From Candidatus Nanopelagicales bacterium (GTDB lineage: Bacteria > Actinomycetota > Actinomycetes > S36-B12): DNA of 48,389 nucleotides. Under the pieces are notes generated by a model. It did not search any database. It was not told the DNA's origin and saw only the letters and a program-made list of their open reading frames with translations. This document shows, piece after piece, positions 25,916 through 32,968 of the stretch (its first letter is position 1; the number at the start of each line of letters is the position of its first letter). The stretch spans positions 1 to 48,389 of the forward strand of contig JAQTZL010000015.1 in NCBI GenBank assembly GCA_028687755.1, given 5' to 3'. The position numbers and the translations under genes are program-made.

Positions 25916-26605
25916 ATGGCGACGTACTCATGTGTGGTTGGGCCACTTGCGCGCGTCCATGTCACGTTCGTCGAGGAATTAAAGACGTATACCGAAGAGG
26001 CTGCCAAAGAGATAGCCGTAAAGCACTTGACCTCATCTGAATGCGAAACGTGGATGACGATGCAGGCAAACACGACGCGCAAAATGGAATGGTTACTTGG
26101 TCGGGTGGCACTGAAGGAAGCCGTATGCGACTTCATGTTGGAAACCCAACTCACCACCGTGCATTCAAAAGACTTAGTGATTTCACGTTCTGAAGAAGGC
26201 GCGCCATTTATTTCCTGGGCGGTTCCAAATGAACTACCACTTCCGGTGATTTCACTTGCGCATACTGAAGGCGTGATTGTTGCGGCTGTTGCGAGCGCTG
26301 AAGCAGTAGGCGTTGACGTTGAGAACGCTGATCGTCAAGCGCCAACCGTTGCTCGTGTGCTGACGGAAACTGAAACGAAACTTCTTGAGACTGAACGCAT
26401 CACGTTGCTGAGCGCGGTTGTTGCAAAAGAGGCGGCATCAAAAGCAGTAGGCACTGGTCTGGGTGGCGATCTACGCCGCTGGCCAATTGTGCACACCGAA
26501 GGCGATCAACATTTTGTTACATGTGTTGATGATGAAGAAATTGCATTGATTGTTGATTTCCTCGATGTACCAAATCTTGTGCTCGGCATTTGTGTTGTGG
26601 TGTAG
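25916..26605 (+). CDS. 4'-phosphopantetheinyl transferase
   Basis: A 229-residue Sfp-type transferase that moves phosphopantetheine from CoA onto carrier proteins. Diagnostic motifs are WLLGRVALKEAV (W.xGR.A.K.A), GVDVENADRQ (GxDxE, Mg binding) and VVAKEAASKAVGTGL (KEAxxKA). The length suits the Sfp/EntD class, not the short AcpS class. No polyketide, NRPS or acyl carrier gene is in the window, so its target is elsewhere. The ATG at 25916 has no visible Shine-Dalgarno; the open frame upstream overlaps the divergent SDR gene and is unlikely to be coding. Confidence 0.88.
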   Translation: MATYSCVVGPLARVHVTFVEELKTYTEEAAKEIAVKHLTSSECETWMTMQANTTRKMEWLLGRVALKEAVCDFMLETQLTTVHSKDLVISRSEEGAPFISWAVPNELPLPVISLAHTEGVIVAAVASAEAVGVDVENADRQAPTVARVLTETETKLLETERITLLSAVVAKEAASKAVGTGLGGDLRRWPIVHTEGDQHFVTCVDDEEIALIVDFLDVPNLVLGICVVV

Positions 26606-26612
26606 CAAGCAG

Positions 26613-27254
26613 CTACGAAGCCAAATCAGGAACTTCCATCTTCTGAGGGCAGCCGCGCAACAACTGAATGATTGAAGACTTCTCAACCGAATCAACTGCT
26701 AAACGCCAGCGATACTTCACGCCAATCCAAGCTTTGACATAACGGCAGGTATCAGCTGTGTTAGGCGGCATCCACTCGGCCGGATCTTGATCACTCTTGG
26801 ATCGATTCGATGATGCCGAAACAGCGATAAGTGAGTTCACATAACCAAGATCATTAGCAAAAGCAGTTCGCCGATCAGGAGTCCATCGCCAAGCTCCTGA
26901 ATCCCAGGCTTCTTTCAATGGAACTTCGTGATCGATATCGAAGGTGCGGGCATTAGTCGTGGTGACGCCGTCGTATGCCGAATACCAACGTGAATCAACC
27001 ATCGTGCACCCGTTGAGACGACCACCGATTGCTTCGCGAATGAGAACGTCTTGACGTGTCGTGCATCCATTTTGACGAATCCAGTGTTTAAACAGCGAGC
27101 GGTCATAGCCGCCTGCATGTTCAGGTGACACGGGCAGCGAGGTCAACAACGTTTGTGCATTTTGGGTTGTGGCATCAGCTGGAGAAACAGCAACGACCCC
27201 GCAGGTCATTAATAGACCCGCGAGGCCGATAGCTATTGCGCTCCCCCGATGCAT
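26613..27254 (-). CDS. Secreted HNH endonuclease, DUF1524/GmrSD-C type
   Basis: A 213-residue exported nuclease. An N-terminal signal peptide (about 1-28, ending SPADA) precedes a DUF1524-type HNH domain: FDIDHEVPLKEAWDSGAW with His109, then the Asn/Lys region SSNRSKSDQDPAEWMPP (Asn150, Lys153, Asp155). This arrangement is common in secreted actinobacterial nucleases that degrade extracellular DNA. Four Cys (18, 64, 83 and later) could partly pair. The gene converges on the PPTase gene with 7 bases between them. The role as nutrient scavenging is inferred. Confidence 0.9.
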   Translation of the reverse strand: MHRGSAIAIGLAGLLMTCGVVAVSPADATTQNAQTLLTSLPVSPEHAGGYDRSLFKHWIRQNGCTTRQDVLIREAIGGRLNGCTMVDSRWYSAYDGVTTTNARTFDIDHEVPLKEAWDSGAWRWTPDRRTAFANDLGYVNSLIAVSASSNRSKSDQDPAEWMPPNTADTCRYVKAWIGVKYRWRLAVDSVEKSSIIQLLRGCPQKMEVPDLAS

Positions 27255-27274
27255 GCTTGCAACGGTAGAGCATC

Positions 27275-27292
27275 GGCGCGATGAATCGCGCC
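27275..27292 (-). terminator. Possible terminator hairpin after the peroxiredoxin gene
   Basis: A perfect 7-bp stem (GGCGCGA / TCGCGCC) with a TGAA loop lies 8 bases beyond the peroxiredoxin stop, before the nuclease gene on the same strand. The T-tract is on the other strand, so function on the minus strand is uncertain. Confidence 0.4.
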
Positions 27293-27299
27293 TGAGTTT

Positions 27300-27782
27300 T
27301 TACAGGGTGTCGAGCACGCACTCGGCAGTTGATGCCAGCACGTTGAAGCCGTCTTCTTCAGGAAGGAACTGAGTAACAACGCCGTCTTCAATCACCATGG
27401 CGTAGCGCTTTGAACGAAGACCACCGAGAGCTGGAGCGTCAACGTCCATGCCAACAGCAAGTGCGAACTTGCCCTGTGGGTCAGCAGCCATCACGAATTG
27501 CTCGCCAACGCCTTGAGCCTTGCCCCAAGCGTCCATCACGAAGGCATCGTTGACGCTGATGCATACGATTGAATCGACGCCCTTGGCGGAGAGTTCAGCT
27601 GCCTTGTTTACGAAACCAGGCAAGTGCATCTTGGAGCAGCCTGGGGTGAAGGCGCCAGGAACTGCGAACAGCACCACGCGGCCCTTGCTCAGGATGTCCT
27701 TTGAGGAAACAGGGGTTGGGCGATCCTCTGGGATCACGAAGAGTTCAACGTCAGGGACGGTGTCACCAATAGCAATAGTCAT
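27300..27782 (-). CDS. Peroxiredoxin, Prx5 type
   Basis: A 160-residue thiol peroxidase that reduces peroxides in the cytoplasm. The peroxidatic Cys49 lies in PGAFTPGCSKMHLPGF, the Prx5 signature, and the conserved Arg is in LRSKRYAMVIEDG. Cys74 and Cys154 are further cysteines; neither is clearly the resolving residue. The ATG at 27782 has AGGGTG just upstream. It is transcribed divergently from the tiny Cys-rich protein gene, and they share a 97-base intergenic region with two palindromes. Joint control by metal or oxidative stress is possible. Confidence 0.93.
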   Translation of the reverse strand: MTIAIGDTVPDVELFVIPEDRPTPVSSKDILSKGRVVLFAVPGAFTPGCSKMHLPGFVNKAAELSAKGVDSIVCISVNDAFVMDAWGKAQGVGEQFVMAADPQGKFALAVGMDVDAPALGGLRSKRYAMVIEDGVVTQFLPEEDGFNVLASTAECVLDTL

Positions 27783-27795
27783 AAGGGCACCCTAA

Positions 27796-27811
27796 GTGAG
27801 GCGACCCTCAC
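27796..27811. promoter_or_regulatory. Palindrome in the peroxiredoxin leader region
   Basis: A perfect 6-bp inverted repeat GTGAGG-CGAC-CCTCAC lies 14 bases upstream of the peroxiredoxin start. It could be an operator for that gene, or a small leader hairpin. No known family of sites is recognised. Confidence 0.3.
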
Positions 27812-27821
27812 CTGAAAAGAG

Positions 27822-27851
27822 TTGTCTTTTAGATACCCCCGGGGGTATATT
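27822..27851 (+). promoter_or_regulatory. Promoter with CsoR-like operator
   Basis: A perfect 16-bp palindrome ATACCCCCGGGGGTAT (27833-27848) lies between a -35 (TTGTCT, 27822-27827) and a -10 (TATATT, 27846-27851) spaced by 18 bases, overlapping the -10. It matches the pattern ATACC..(C/G)..GGTAT of operators of CsoR-family copper sensors. Binding there would block RNA polymerase. The regulated gene begins at 27880. No csoR gene is in the window, so the regulator would be encoded elsewhere. Confidence 0.65.
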
Positions 27852-27879
27852 CATTTCAACGAATTCTGTTGGAGGAACT

Positions 27880-27999
27880 ATGTGTAGCCCAATTACCTGC
27901 TCAAAGTGTGGCAAGGCCACGTGGACCGGTTGCGGTGCACATGTGGATCAGGTTAAGTCAATGTTCAGCAAAGAAGAATGGTGCACCTGCCAGCGCTAA
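27880..27999 (+). CDS. Tiny Cys-rich putative metal-binding protein (39 aa)
   Basis: A 39-residue protein with six Cys (2, 7, 10, 18, 35, 37) and one His (21), beginning MCSPITCSKCGKATWTGCG and ending WCTCQR. The CxxC pair near the N-terminus and the C-x-C at the C-terminus suggest a zinc- or copper-binding knuckle; similar short proteins with CGK.TW.GCG.H are, to my recollection, widespread but uncharacterised. A strong GGAGG lies 4-5 bases before the ATG. The promoter carries a CsoR-like palindrome. A role in metal buffering is inferred from these two facts together. Confidence 0.8.
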   Translation: MCSPITCSKCGKATWTGCGAHVDQVKSMFSKEEWCTCQR

Positions 28000-28017
28000 A
28001 CGCTGCAGTAGTACTAA

Positions 28018-28068
28018 AAACTTCGGGCCGGCACTTCCCACAAGGAAGACCGGCCCGAAACTTTTATT
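28018..28068. terminator. Bidirectional terminator
   Basis: A long stem (TTCGGGCCGG with GCACTTCC against GGAAGACCGGCCCGAA) lies between the converging Cys-rich gene and the Ig-like secreted protein gene. A-rich sequence precedes it and TTTTATT follows, so it can terminate both transcripts. Confidence 0.88.
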
Positions 28069-28070
28069 GC

Positions 28071-29483
28071 TTAGTTGCGCGCAAACTTATGCGCATCAAG
28101 CTCAAGGTACTTGCCCTTGGCCGGAGCGCTTAGTGCAAAGTCTGCGCCGATTGGCACTGAACCTGATACCCACACGGTGATCTTGTTGCCACTCTTCTTC
28201 ACTTGGCAGTCAGCCATGGCATCCATGAACTTGCTGCGAAGCAACGGGCCACAGGTCACGACAATGCTTGCTTTCTGGCCAGCATTGGTCTTCAACACTT
28301 TATTCACGATCACGTTGTTGCCAGGCTTCAACTTTGTTGGAGCCTTCCAGTTGATGACAACCTGAGGCGTTCCTACTTCAATAGTTTCCTGCAGTGTGGT
28401 GATCTTGCCGCTCTTGTCTTTCACAACAATCGCAACGACATCGTTACCGACATAACCGGCATCAGGTGTGTACTTAATGGTGACTGAGTCAACGATCACT
28501 GCGGTGCCGTGCGCTGGATCCTTCACCTCGGTGACCGTTGCGCCATCAGGTGCACCTGGAACGTCAGCAATATGAATGATCACAGGCTTATCAATCGGTG
28601 TGATTGGTGCGCCACTATCTGGATTAACGGTGGGTAGCCCAGAAGCTGTTGGTGTTGCTGAGCTACTGGCTGTAGTTGATGCACTTGCCGTCGGCGTTGC
28701 AGATGAAGTAACCGTTGCCGTGGGTGAAGCGCTCACGGTTGCCGTTGGTGAAGCAGAAGCTGTTGGCGTCGCTGTCATGGTCGCTGTTGCGGTCGGTGTG
28801 GCAGATGCCGATGGAGACGCAAGTGGTGAACCAAGATCAGCAGCCATCCACAATTGATAGGTAGGAAAACCTGACAACTTGGTCTGAGTCAACGTGATCG
28901 TGGTGACTGGTTGCGTAGCTTGGAACCAACCGGCTGCACCGTTGGTGTCGTTGGTGTTGCCTTTCAACGTTGCAGTGCTGGCATTCCACACTGGTTGATC
29001 GGTGTTACCGCTTTGGTAGTTAAAGGAAGACTTGTACCAACCAGAAACGTCAAGGCTTTGACCCTTGTCACCTTTAGCGGCGATCGTGATCTGTTCAGCG
29101 TCAACATCACCCAATGCAAAGCCCCAGAAACCGGCAGGGATCACTCGGTTGAAAGCAATCGTGATGCTGCCCGTTGTCTTACCGGATACCAACGAAGTTG
29201 AGAGGTAAGTCTTGCCACTTGAGGTGCCGTAGACCTGACCAAATGGCGTGGACCCAGTCAGCGTTGCTGAAGTTGCCACAGAAACATCGCTGTCGGCCAC
29301 AGTGATCTGCGCTGTTGGGAACAAGTTTCCCGGCATGGTCGCGGTTGCCGCGGTGCCAGTGTTGTTTCCGGACGTGCCGAAGGTGGCGTAGGTCAGCTGC
29401 GGAGCTGCGGTGGAAAGTGCAGCGAAGCCGATCGAGCCAGCCACCAGGGAAATTCCAAGGACAGAGAAAAGTGCGCGTTTCAT
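28071..29483 (-). CDS. Secreted Ser/Thr-linker protein with Ig-like domain
   Basis: A 470-residue exported protein. The signal peptide is MKRALFSV..AGSIGFAALSTAA (about 1-25). An N-terminal beta-rich domain (about 26-215) resembles carbohydrate-binding or jelly-roll modules (GFWGFALGDVDAEQITIAAKG), but the family is not certain. A Ser/Thr/Ala/Pro linker (about 222-290) follows, then a bacterial Ig-like module (about 305-370: ATVTEVKDPAHGTAVI..IKYTPDAGYVGNDVVAIVVKD) and a C-terminal domain with two Cys. The ATG at 29483 is chosen to begin the signal peptide. Cell-surface location is inferred; the function is unknown. Confidence 0.82.
   Translation of the reverse strand: MKRALFSVLGISLVAGSIGFAALSTAAPQLTYATFGTSGNNTGTAATATMPGNLFPTAQITVADSDVSVATSATLTGSTPFGQVYGTSSGKTYLSTSLVSGKTTGSITIAFNRVIPAGFWGFALGDVDAEQITIAAKGDKGQSLDVSGWYKSSFNYQSGNTDQPVWNASTATLKGNTNDTNGAAGWFQATQPVTTITLTQTKLSGFPTYQLWMAADLGSPLASPSASATPTATATMTATPTASASPTATVSASPTATVTSSATPTASASTTASSSATPTASGLPTVNPDSGAPITPIDKPVIIHIADVPGAPDGATVTEVKDPAHGTAVIVDSVTIKYTPDAGYVGNDVVAIVVKDKSGKITTLQETIEVGTPQVVINWKAPTKLKPGNNVIVNKVLKTNAGQKASIVVTCGPLLRSKFMDAMADCQVKKSGNKITVWVSGSVPIGADFALSAPAKGKYLELDAHKFARN
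28625..28820 (-). repeat. Low-complexity Ser/Thr/Ala/Pro linker-coding tract
   Basis: Around 65 codons encode irregular units such as SASPTATV and SATPTAS. The tract resembles the linker of the giant protease at the start of the window in both composition and unit structure, and it produces a false open frame on the opposite strand. Confidence 0.8.
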
Positions 29484-29593
29484 GAAGAAAACCCTAAAGC
29501 CAGTCATGACCAGTCTTAAACGAAGTGTGTCCCCCATTCCCCAGACTTCTACCCAAGCGCAGGCCATGGGAAGCAACCCATGAGAATTACCTC

Positions 29594-30862
29594 GTGCCCG
29601 CAACCGTTCCCACTGAGACCGACGTCTTAGTTATTGGTGCAGGCCCAGCTGGCTCGGCTGCTGCTGCTTGGGCGGCGCGCTTTGGCCTTGATGTGATCCT
29701 GGCCGATGCCAAAACCTTCCCGCGTGACAAAACCTGTGGTGATGGCCTGACCCCTCGCGCGGTCTATGAACTGCAAAACCTGGGCTTGGGCGAGTGGCTG
29801 GAAACTCAGCCACGCAACCTTGGCTTGCGGGCAGCTGGGTTTAAGCAAACGTTGTTGCTGCCATGGCCTGGTGGGTCGCTTCCGAATTTTGGTTCTGCGG
29901 TGCCACGCATGGAACTCGACGCAAAGATCCGCGAGGTCGCACTTGATTCCGGTGCAATTCCTGCAGACGGTTACCGCGCAGTAGATGTCGTGAAAGACGG
30001 TGATCGCGTAGTTGCCGTGACCTTCGAAATTCGCGAAGACGGCAAGCGCGTCACCAAAGAAATTCGGTGCAAGCGACTTGTTGTTGCCGATGGTGCGAAA
30101 TCTCAACTTGGAAGAAGCCTTGGCCGCGAGTGGCATAAAGACACCGCTTATGGCGTTGCCGGGCGCGCATACATTGCCAGTGGCCGATCCAATGACAAGT
30201 GGATCTCGTCGCACCTTGAATTGCGCGGTGAAAAAAATGAAGTGCTATCTGGTTACGGGTGGATCTTCCCACTGGGTGATGGCGAAGTAAATATTGGTGT
30301 TGGCACGCTTGCAACGAATAAGCGACCTGCCGACATCAACCTGCGTTCGCTCACGGAGCTTTACACAAACCAGCAGTATGAGTTGTGGCAGCTTGAAGGT
30401 GAATTACAGAATTTCTCTTCTGCACTATTACCAATGGGTGGAGCGGTCAGCAACATCGCAGGCAAGAACTGGATGTTCATTGGAGATGCAGCTGGTTGCG
30501 TCAATCCGTTGAACGGTGAAGGCATTGATTACGGTCTAGAAACTGGCCATCTTGCGGCCGAAATGCTTGCTGACACCGCAAACAACCCCAATGCAGATCT
30601 CACCCATTTGTGGCCTGGTGAACTCAGTGTGCAATACGGAACGGCATTCTCAATTGCTCGCAGAATTGCTGGCTTACTCACTGTCCCAGGGTTTATTAAC
30701 ACCTTTGGCCCAGTCGGCATGCGTTCAAAGTTCCTCATGACGATCGCGCTTCGCGTGATGGGCAACTTGGTGACAGAGGAAGATAAAGACGCCACTGCAA
30801 AACTCTGGCGAACCGCAGGCAAGTTCAGTCTTAAACTAGATAACAGACCGCCGTTTTCGTAA
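29594..30862 (+). CDS. Geranylgeranyl reductase family FAD oxidoreductase (MenJ-like)
   Basis: A 422-residue flavoprotein of the geranylgeranyl reductase family. The N-terminal FAD motif is VIGAGPAGSAAAAWAA; further signatures are DKTCGDGLTPRAVYEL and the second FAD motif GDAAGCVNPLNGEGIDYGLETG. In actinobacteria close homologues (MenJ) saturate one isoprene of menaquinone; archaeal relatives act on lipids. The GTG at 29594 is chosen because the frame upstream lacks homologous character and the Rossmann strand follows within 12 residues. The DUF305 lipoprotein gene starts 19 bases after its stop. Substrate assignment to menaquinone is inference. Confidence 0.87.
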   Translation: MPATVPTETDVLVIGAGPAGSAAAAWAARFGLDVILADAKTFPRDKTCGDGLTPRAVYELQNLGLGEWLETQPRNLGLRAAGFKQTLLLPWPGGSLPNFGSAVPRMELDAKIREVALDSGAIPADGYRAVDVVKDGDRVVAVTFEIREDGKRVTKEIRCKRLVVADGAKSQLGRSLGREWHKDTAYGVAGRAYIASGRSNDKWISSHLELRGEKNEVLSGYGWIFPLGDGEVNIGVGTLATNKRPADINLRSLTELYTNQQYELWQLEGELQNFSSALLPMGGAVSNIAGKNWMFIGDAAGCVNPLNGEGIDYGLETGHLAAEMLADTANNPNADLTHLWPGELSVQYGTAFSIARRIAGLLTVPGFINTFGPVGMRSKFLMTIALRVMGNLVTEEDKDATAKLWRTAGKFSLKLDNRPPFS

Positions 30863-30881
30863 CAGTAGAAAGGCTTCCCCC

Positions 30882-31514
30882 ATGCCTCGTCGTCAACTGA
30901 ATCGTCAACCGTCTATGAAGCGCGCACTTGCACTTGCTGCAGTGTCAATCGCTACTGCGGGCACCCTTGCTGCGTGTGGTTCTTCTGAAGAAGCAGTGCC
31001 ACCAACGCCAATGCCAATGATGAGCAGTGTGTCGCCAAGCCCGTCGGTTGATACACAATCTCTCGACATCATGTTTGCACAGATGATGATTCCGCATCAT
31101 CAACAAGCCATCGAGATGTCAGACATGGCCCTTTCCCAAGCGTCGACAAATGAAGTAAAGACTCTCGCTGAACAAATTAAGGGCGCGCAAGCGCCTGAAA
31201 TAGCGGTGATGCGGGGATGGTTAGCAAACTGGGGTGCACCGGAAACTGCAGTGGATGACCACTCGGGTCATTCCATGAGCACCGGGATGATGACCGACGA
31301 TGACATGGCTGCTTTGTCGGCAACGACGGGCCCAAATTTTGATCGCCTCTGGTTGCAGATGATGGTGAGCCACCATCAAGGAGCTGTTTCGATGGCGCAA
31401 GATGTTCTCGCAACCACAACAAATCCTGAAGTGAAGACGTTGGCCGAAGCAATTATTGAAGCGCAGAAGAAGGAAATCGCGTCAATGGAAGTGTTGCAAG
31501 CAAACGGCGAGTAA
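30882..31514 (+). CDS. DUF305 lipoprotein (duplicated domain)
   Basis: A 210-residue lipoprotein. The lipobox is TLAAC (Cys32), so it should be anchored to the outer face of the membrane. Two DUF305 halves follow, each with the motif MM(I/V).HHQ.A: His72-His73 and His164-His165, plus a Met/His-rich link (DDHSGHSMSTGMM, 125-137). DUF305 proteins are four-helix proteins, and some bind copper outside the membrane. GAAAGG lies 8 bases before the ATG. Copper binding is inferred from the His/Met-rich sites and from family knowledge. Confidence 0.9.
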   Translation: MPRRQLNRQPSMKRALALAAVSIATAGTLAACGSSEEAVPPTPMPMMSSVSPSPSVDTQSLDIMFAQMMIPHHQQAIEMSDMALSQASTNEVKTLAEQIKGAQAPEIAVMRGWLANWGAPETAVDDHSGHSMSTGMMTDDDMAALSATTGPNFDRLWLQMMVSHHQGAVSMAQDVLATTTNPEVKTLAEAIIEAQKKEIASMEVLQANGE

Positions 31515-31546
31515 TCGCGAGTAATTGCTACAACACCAAGGGTTAT

Positions 31547-31927
31547 TTACAGTTCGAAGTCGTCTTCAAGCACGGTCTCTTGCAGCGCTAACCGAAGTGG
31601 CGACATCCGAAGGATTGCCGGCGGACCATCAAGCAAGTTCTGCATTGCCGGAATGAGATCAGCAAGCGCCATGGCTTGCTGATGTTCTAGCTGGGCTTCT
31701 TCGTTCGCAAAGATTTCGTACAACCACACCAGGTTGTCGCTATCTGGATCAATTGAAAGCGTGTAGATCTCTGTGCCTGGCTCTTCACCCAAGCGATCCA
31801 TGTAGTTGTTCAATACATCAAGCAATGCTGGGCGCATTCCTGGCTTGCAGGTTAAACGCACTAGGGCAGCAGTGCGACCTGCAAGGAGAACCTGAACAGG
31901 TGGAATTGCGTGGGCGTTGCCTGCCAC
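31547..31927 (-). CDS. ABM-domain protein (putative quinol monooxygenase, YgiN-like)
   Basis: A 126-residue protein with the antibiotic biosynthesis monooxygenase fold, a ferredoxin-like alpha/beta dimer. The pattern ALVRLTCKPGMRPALLDVLN, EPGTEIYTLSIDPDSDNLVWLYEIFANEEAQLEHQ and the C-terminal LLDGPPAIL..SPL is typical. Such proteins act on quinones or heme-like substrates, or have unknown roles. The GTG at 31927 follows GGAGG by 5 bases. It is 24 bases after the GDP-fucose synthase gene on the same strand. The function is not assigned. Confidence 0.83.
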   Translation of the reverse strand: MAGNAHAIPPVQVLLAGRTAALVRLTCKPGMRPALLDVLNNYMDRLGEEPGTEIYTLSIDPDSDNLVWLYEIFANEEAQLEHQQAMALADLIPAMQNLLDGPPAILRMSPLRLALQETVLEDDFEL

Positions 31928-31951
31928 CGTTCCTCCGAAAGTAGAACGCAG

Positions 31952-32896
31952 TTATGCGTTGTTAGCGAGGTACCACTGGTAGGTGCTGGCAATGCCATCT
32001 GCCAAAGAAATCTTTGGGAACCAACCAAGATCGTTGATGCGACTTGTGTCGAGCAACTTACGTGGCATGCCGTCAGGCTTGCTGGAATCCCATTGGATGG
32101 TGCCTTCGTAACCCACTGCGGCAGCAACGGTTTCGGCTAGTTCCTTAATTGGCATGTCATCGCCAAGACCGACGTTGATGGTCTCGTGTGAGTCGTACTT
32201 CTGCAGCAACATCAAACAGGCTGCTGCAAGATCGTCAACATGCAAGAACTCGCGACGTGGTGAACCAGTGCCCCACACCGTGACTGTTGGCGCACCAGAC
32301 ATTTTTGCTTCATGGAAGCGGCGAATGAACGCAGGCAACACATGTGAAGTTTCAAGATCGAAGTTGTCACCTGGGCCATACAAGTTCGTTGGCATCGCTG
32401 AAATCCAATGACGGTCATATTCAGTGCGGTGCGCTTCGATGTAGAAGATGCCTGAGATCTTTGCCATGGCGTAAGCCTGATTGGTTGGCTCAAGTGGGCC
32501 AGTCATCAATGACGATTCGCGAATCGGCTGCGTTGCCGCACGTGGGTAGATGCAAGAAGAGCCAAGGAAGAGCAAGCGATCAATATCGATCGCATGAGCT
32601 GCATCCATGATGTTGGTCTGGATCAAGACGTTGTCGCGAAGGAACTCAACTGGGTAGGTGGAGTTGGCCATGATGCCGCCGACCTTTGCCGCAGCGTCGA
32701 TCACGATGTCGGGCTTGGCCTCGCTGATGGCGGTGAAGGTGGCCTCACGGTCGCGCAGATCGAGCTCGGATGAGCGGTAGCCGATGACCTCGCCCACTCC
32801 GGCAGCCTCAAGGGCTCGCACAATTGCCGAACCCACGAGTCCGTTATGTCCAGCGACGTAAACCTTGACGTCACCCCAGGCGAATTCAGGCAGCAT
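31952..32896 (-). CDS. fcl: GDP-L-fucose synthase
   Basis: A 314-residue epimerase-reductase of the extended SDR class that turns GDP-4-keto-6-deoxymannose into GDP-L-fucose with NADPH. Motifs: GHNGLVGSAI (16-25), SSCIYP with Ser114, catalytic Tyr142/Lys146 (YAMAK), TNLYGPGDNFD and SRRE/FLHVDDLA (partner of sugar binding). These match Fcl/WcaG. No GDP-mannose dehydratase (gmd) is in the window. The product would feed the surface polysaccharide made by genes further along. The gene is divergent from the CoA hydrolase gene. Confidence 0.91.
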   Translation of the reverse strand: MLPEFAWGDVKVYVAGHNGLVGSAIVRALEAAGVGEVIGYRSSELDLRDREATFTAISEAKPDIVIDAAAKVGGIMANSTYPVEFLRDNVLIQTNIMDAAHAIDIDRLLFLGSSCIYPRAATQPIRESSLMTGPLEPTNQAYAMAKISGIFYIEAHRTEYDRHWISAMPTNLYGPGDNFDLETSHVLPAFIRRFHEAKMSGAPTVTVWGTGSPRREFLHVDDLAAACLMLLQKYDSHETINVGLGDDMPIKELAETVAAAVGYEGTIQWDSSKPDGMPRKLLDTSRINDLGWFPKISLADGIASTYQWYLANNA

Positions 32897-32968
32897 TTCG
32901 CCATTCTGTCACAGAACAGACATCTTCCCGATGCTCCGTCGCCGGGCAAACAGGTAAAGAATGAAGGT

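Noticed and set aside
28576..28857. Plus-strand frame opposite the Ig-like protein's linker
   Set aside because: The same artefact of low-complexity codons: a Val/Ala/Glu-rich sequence with no domain pattern.
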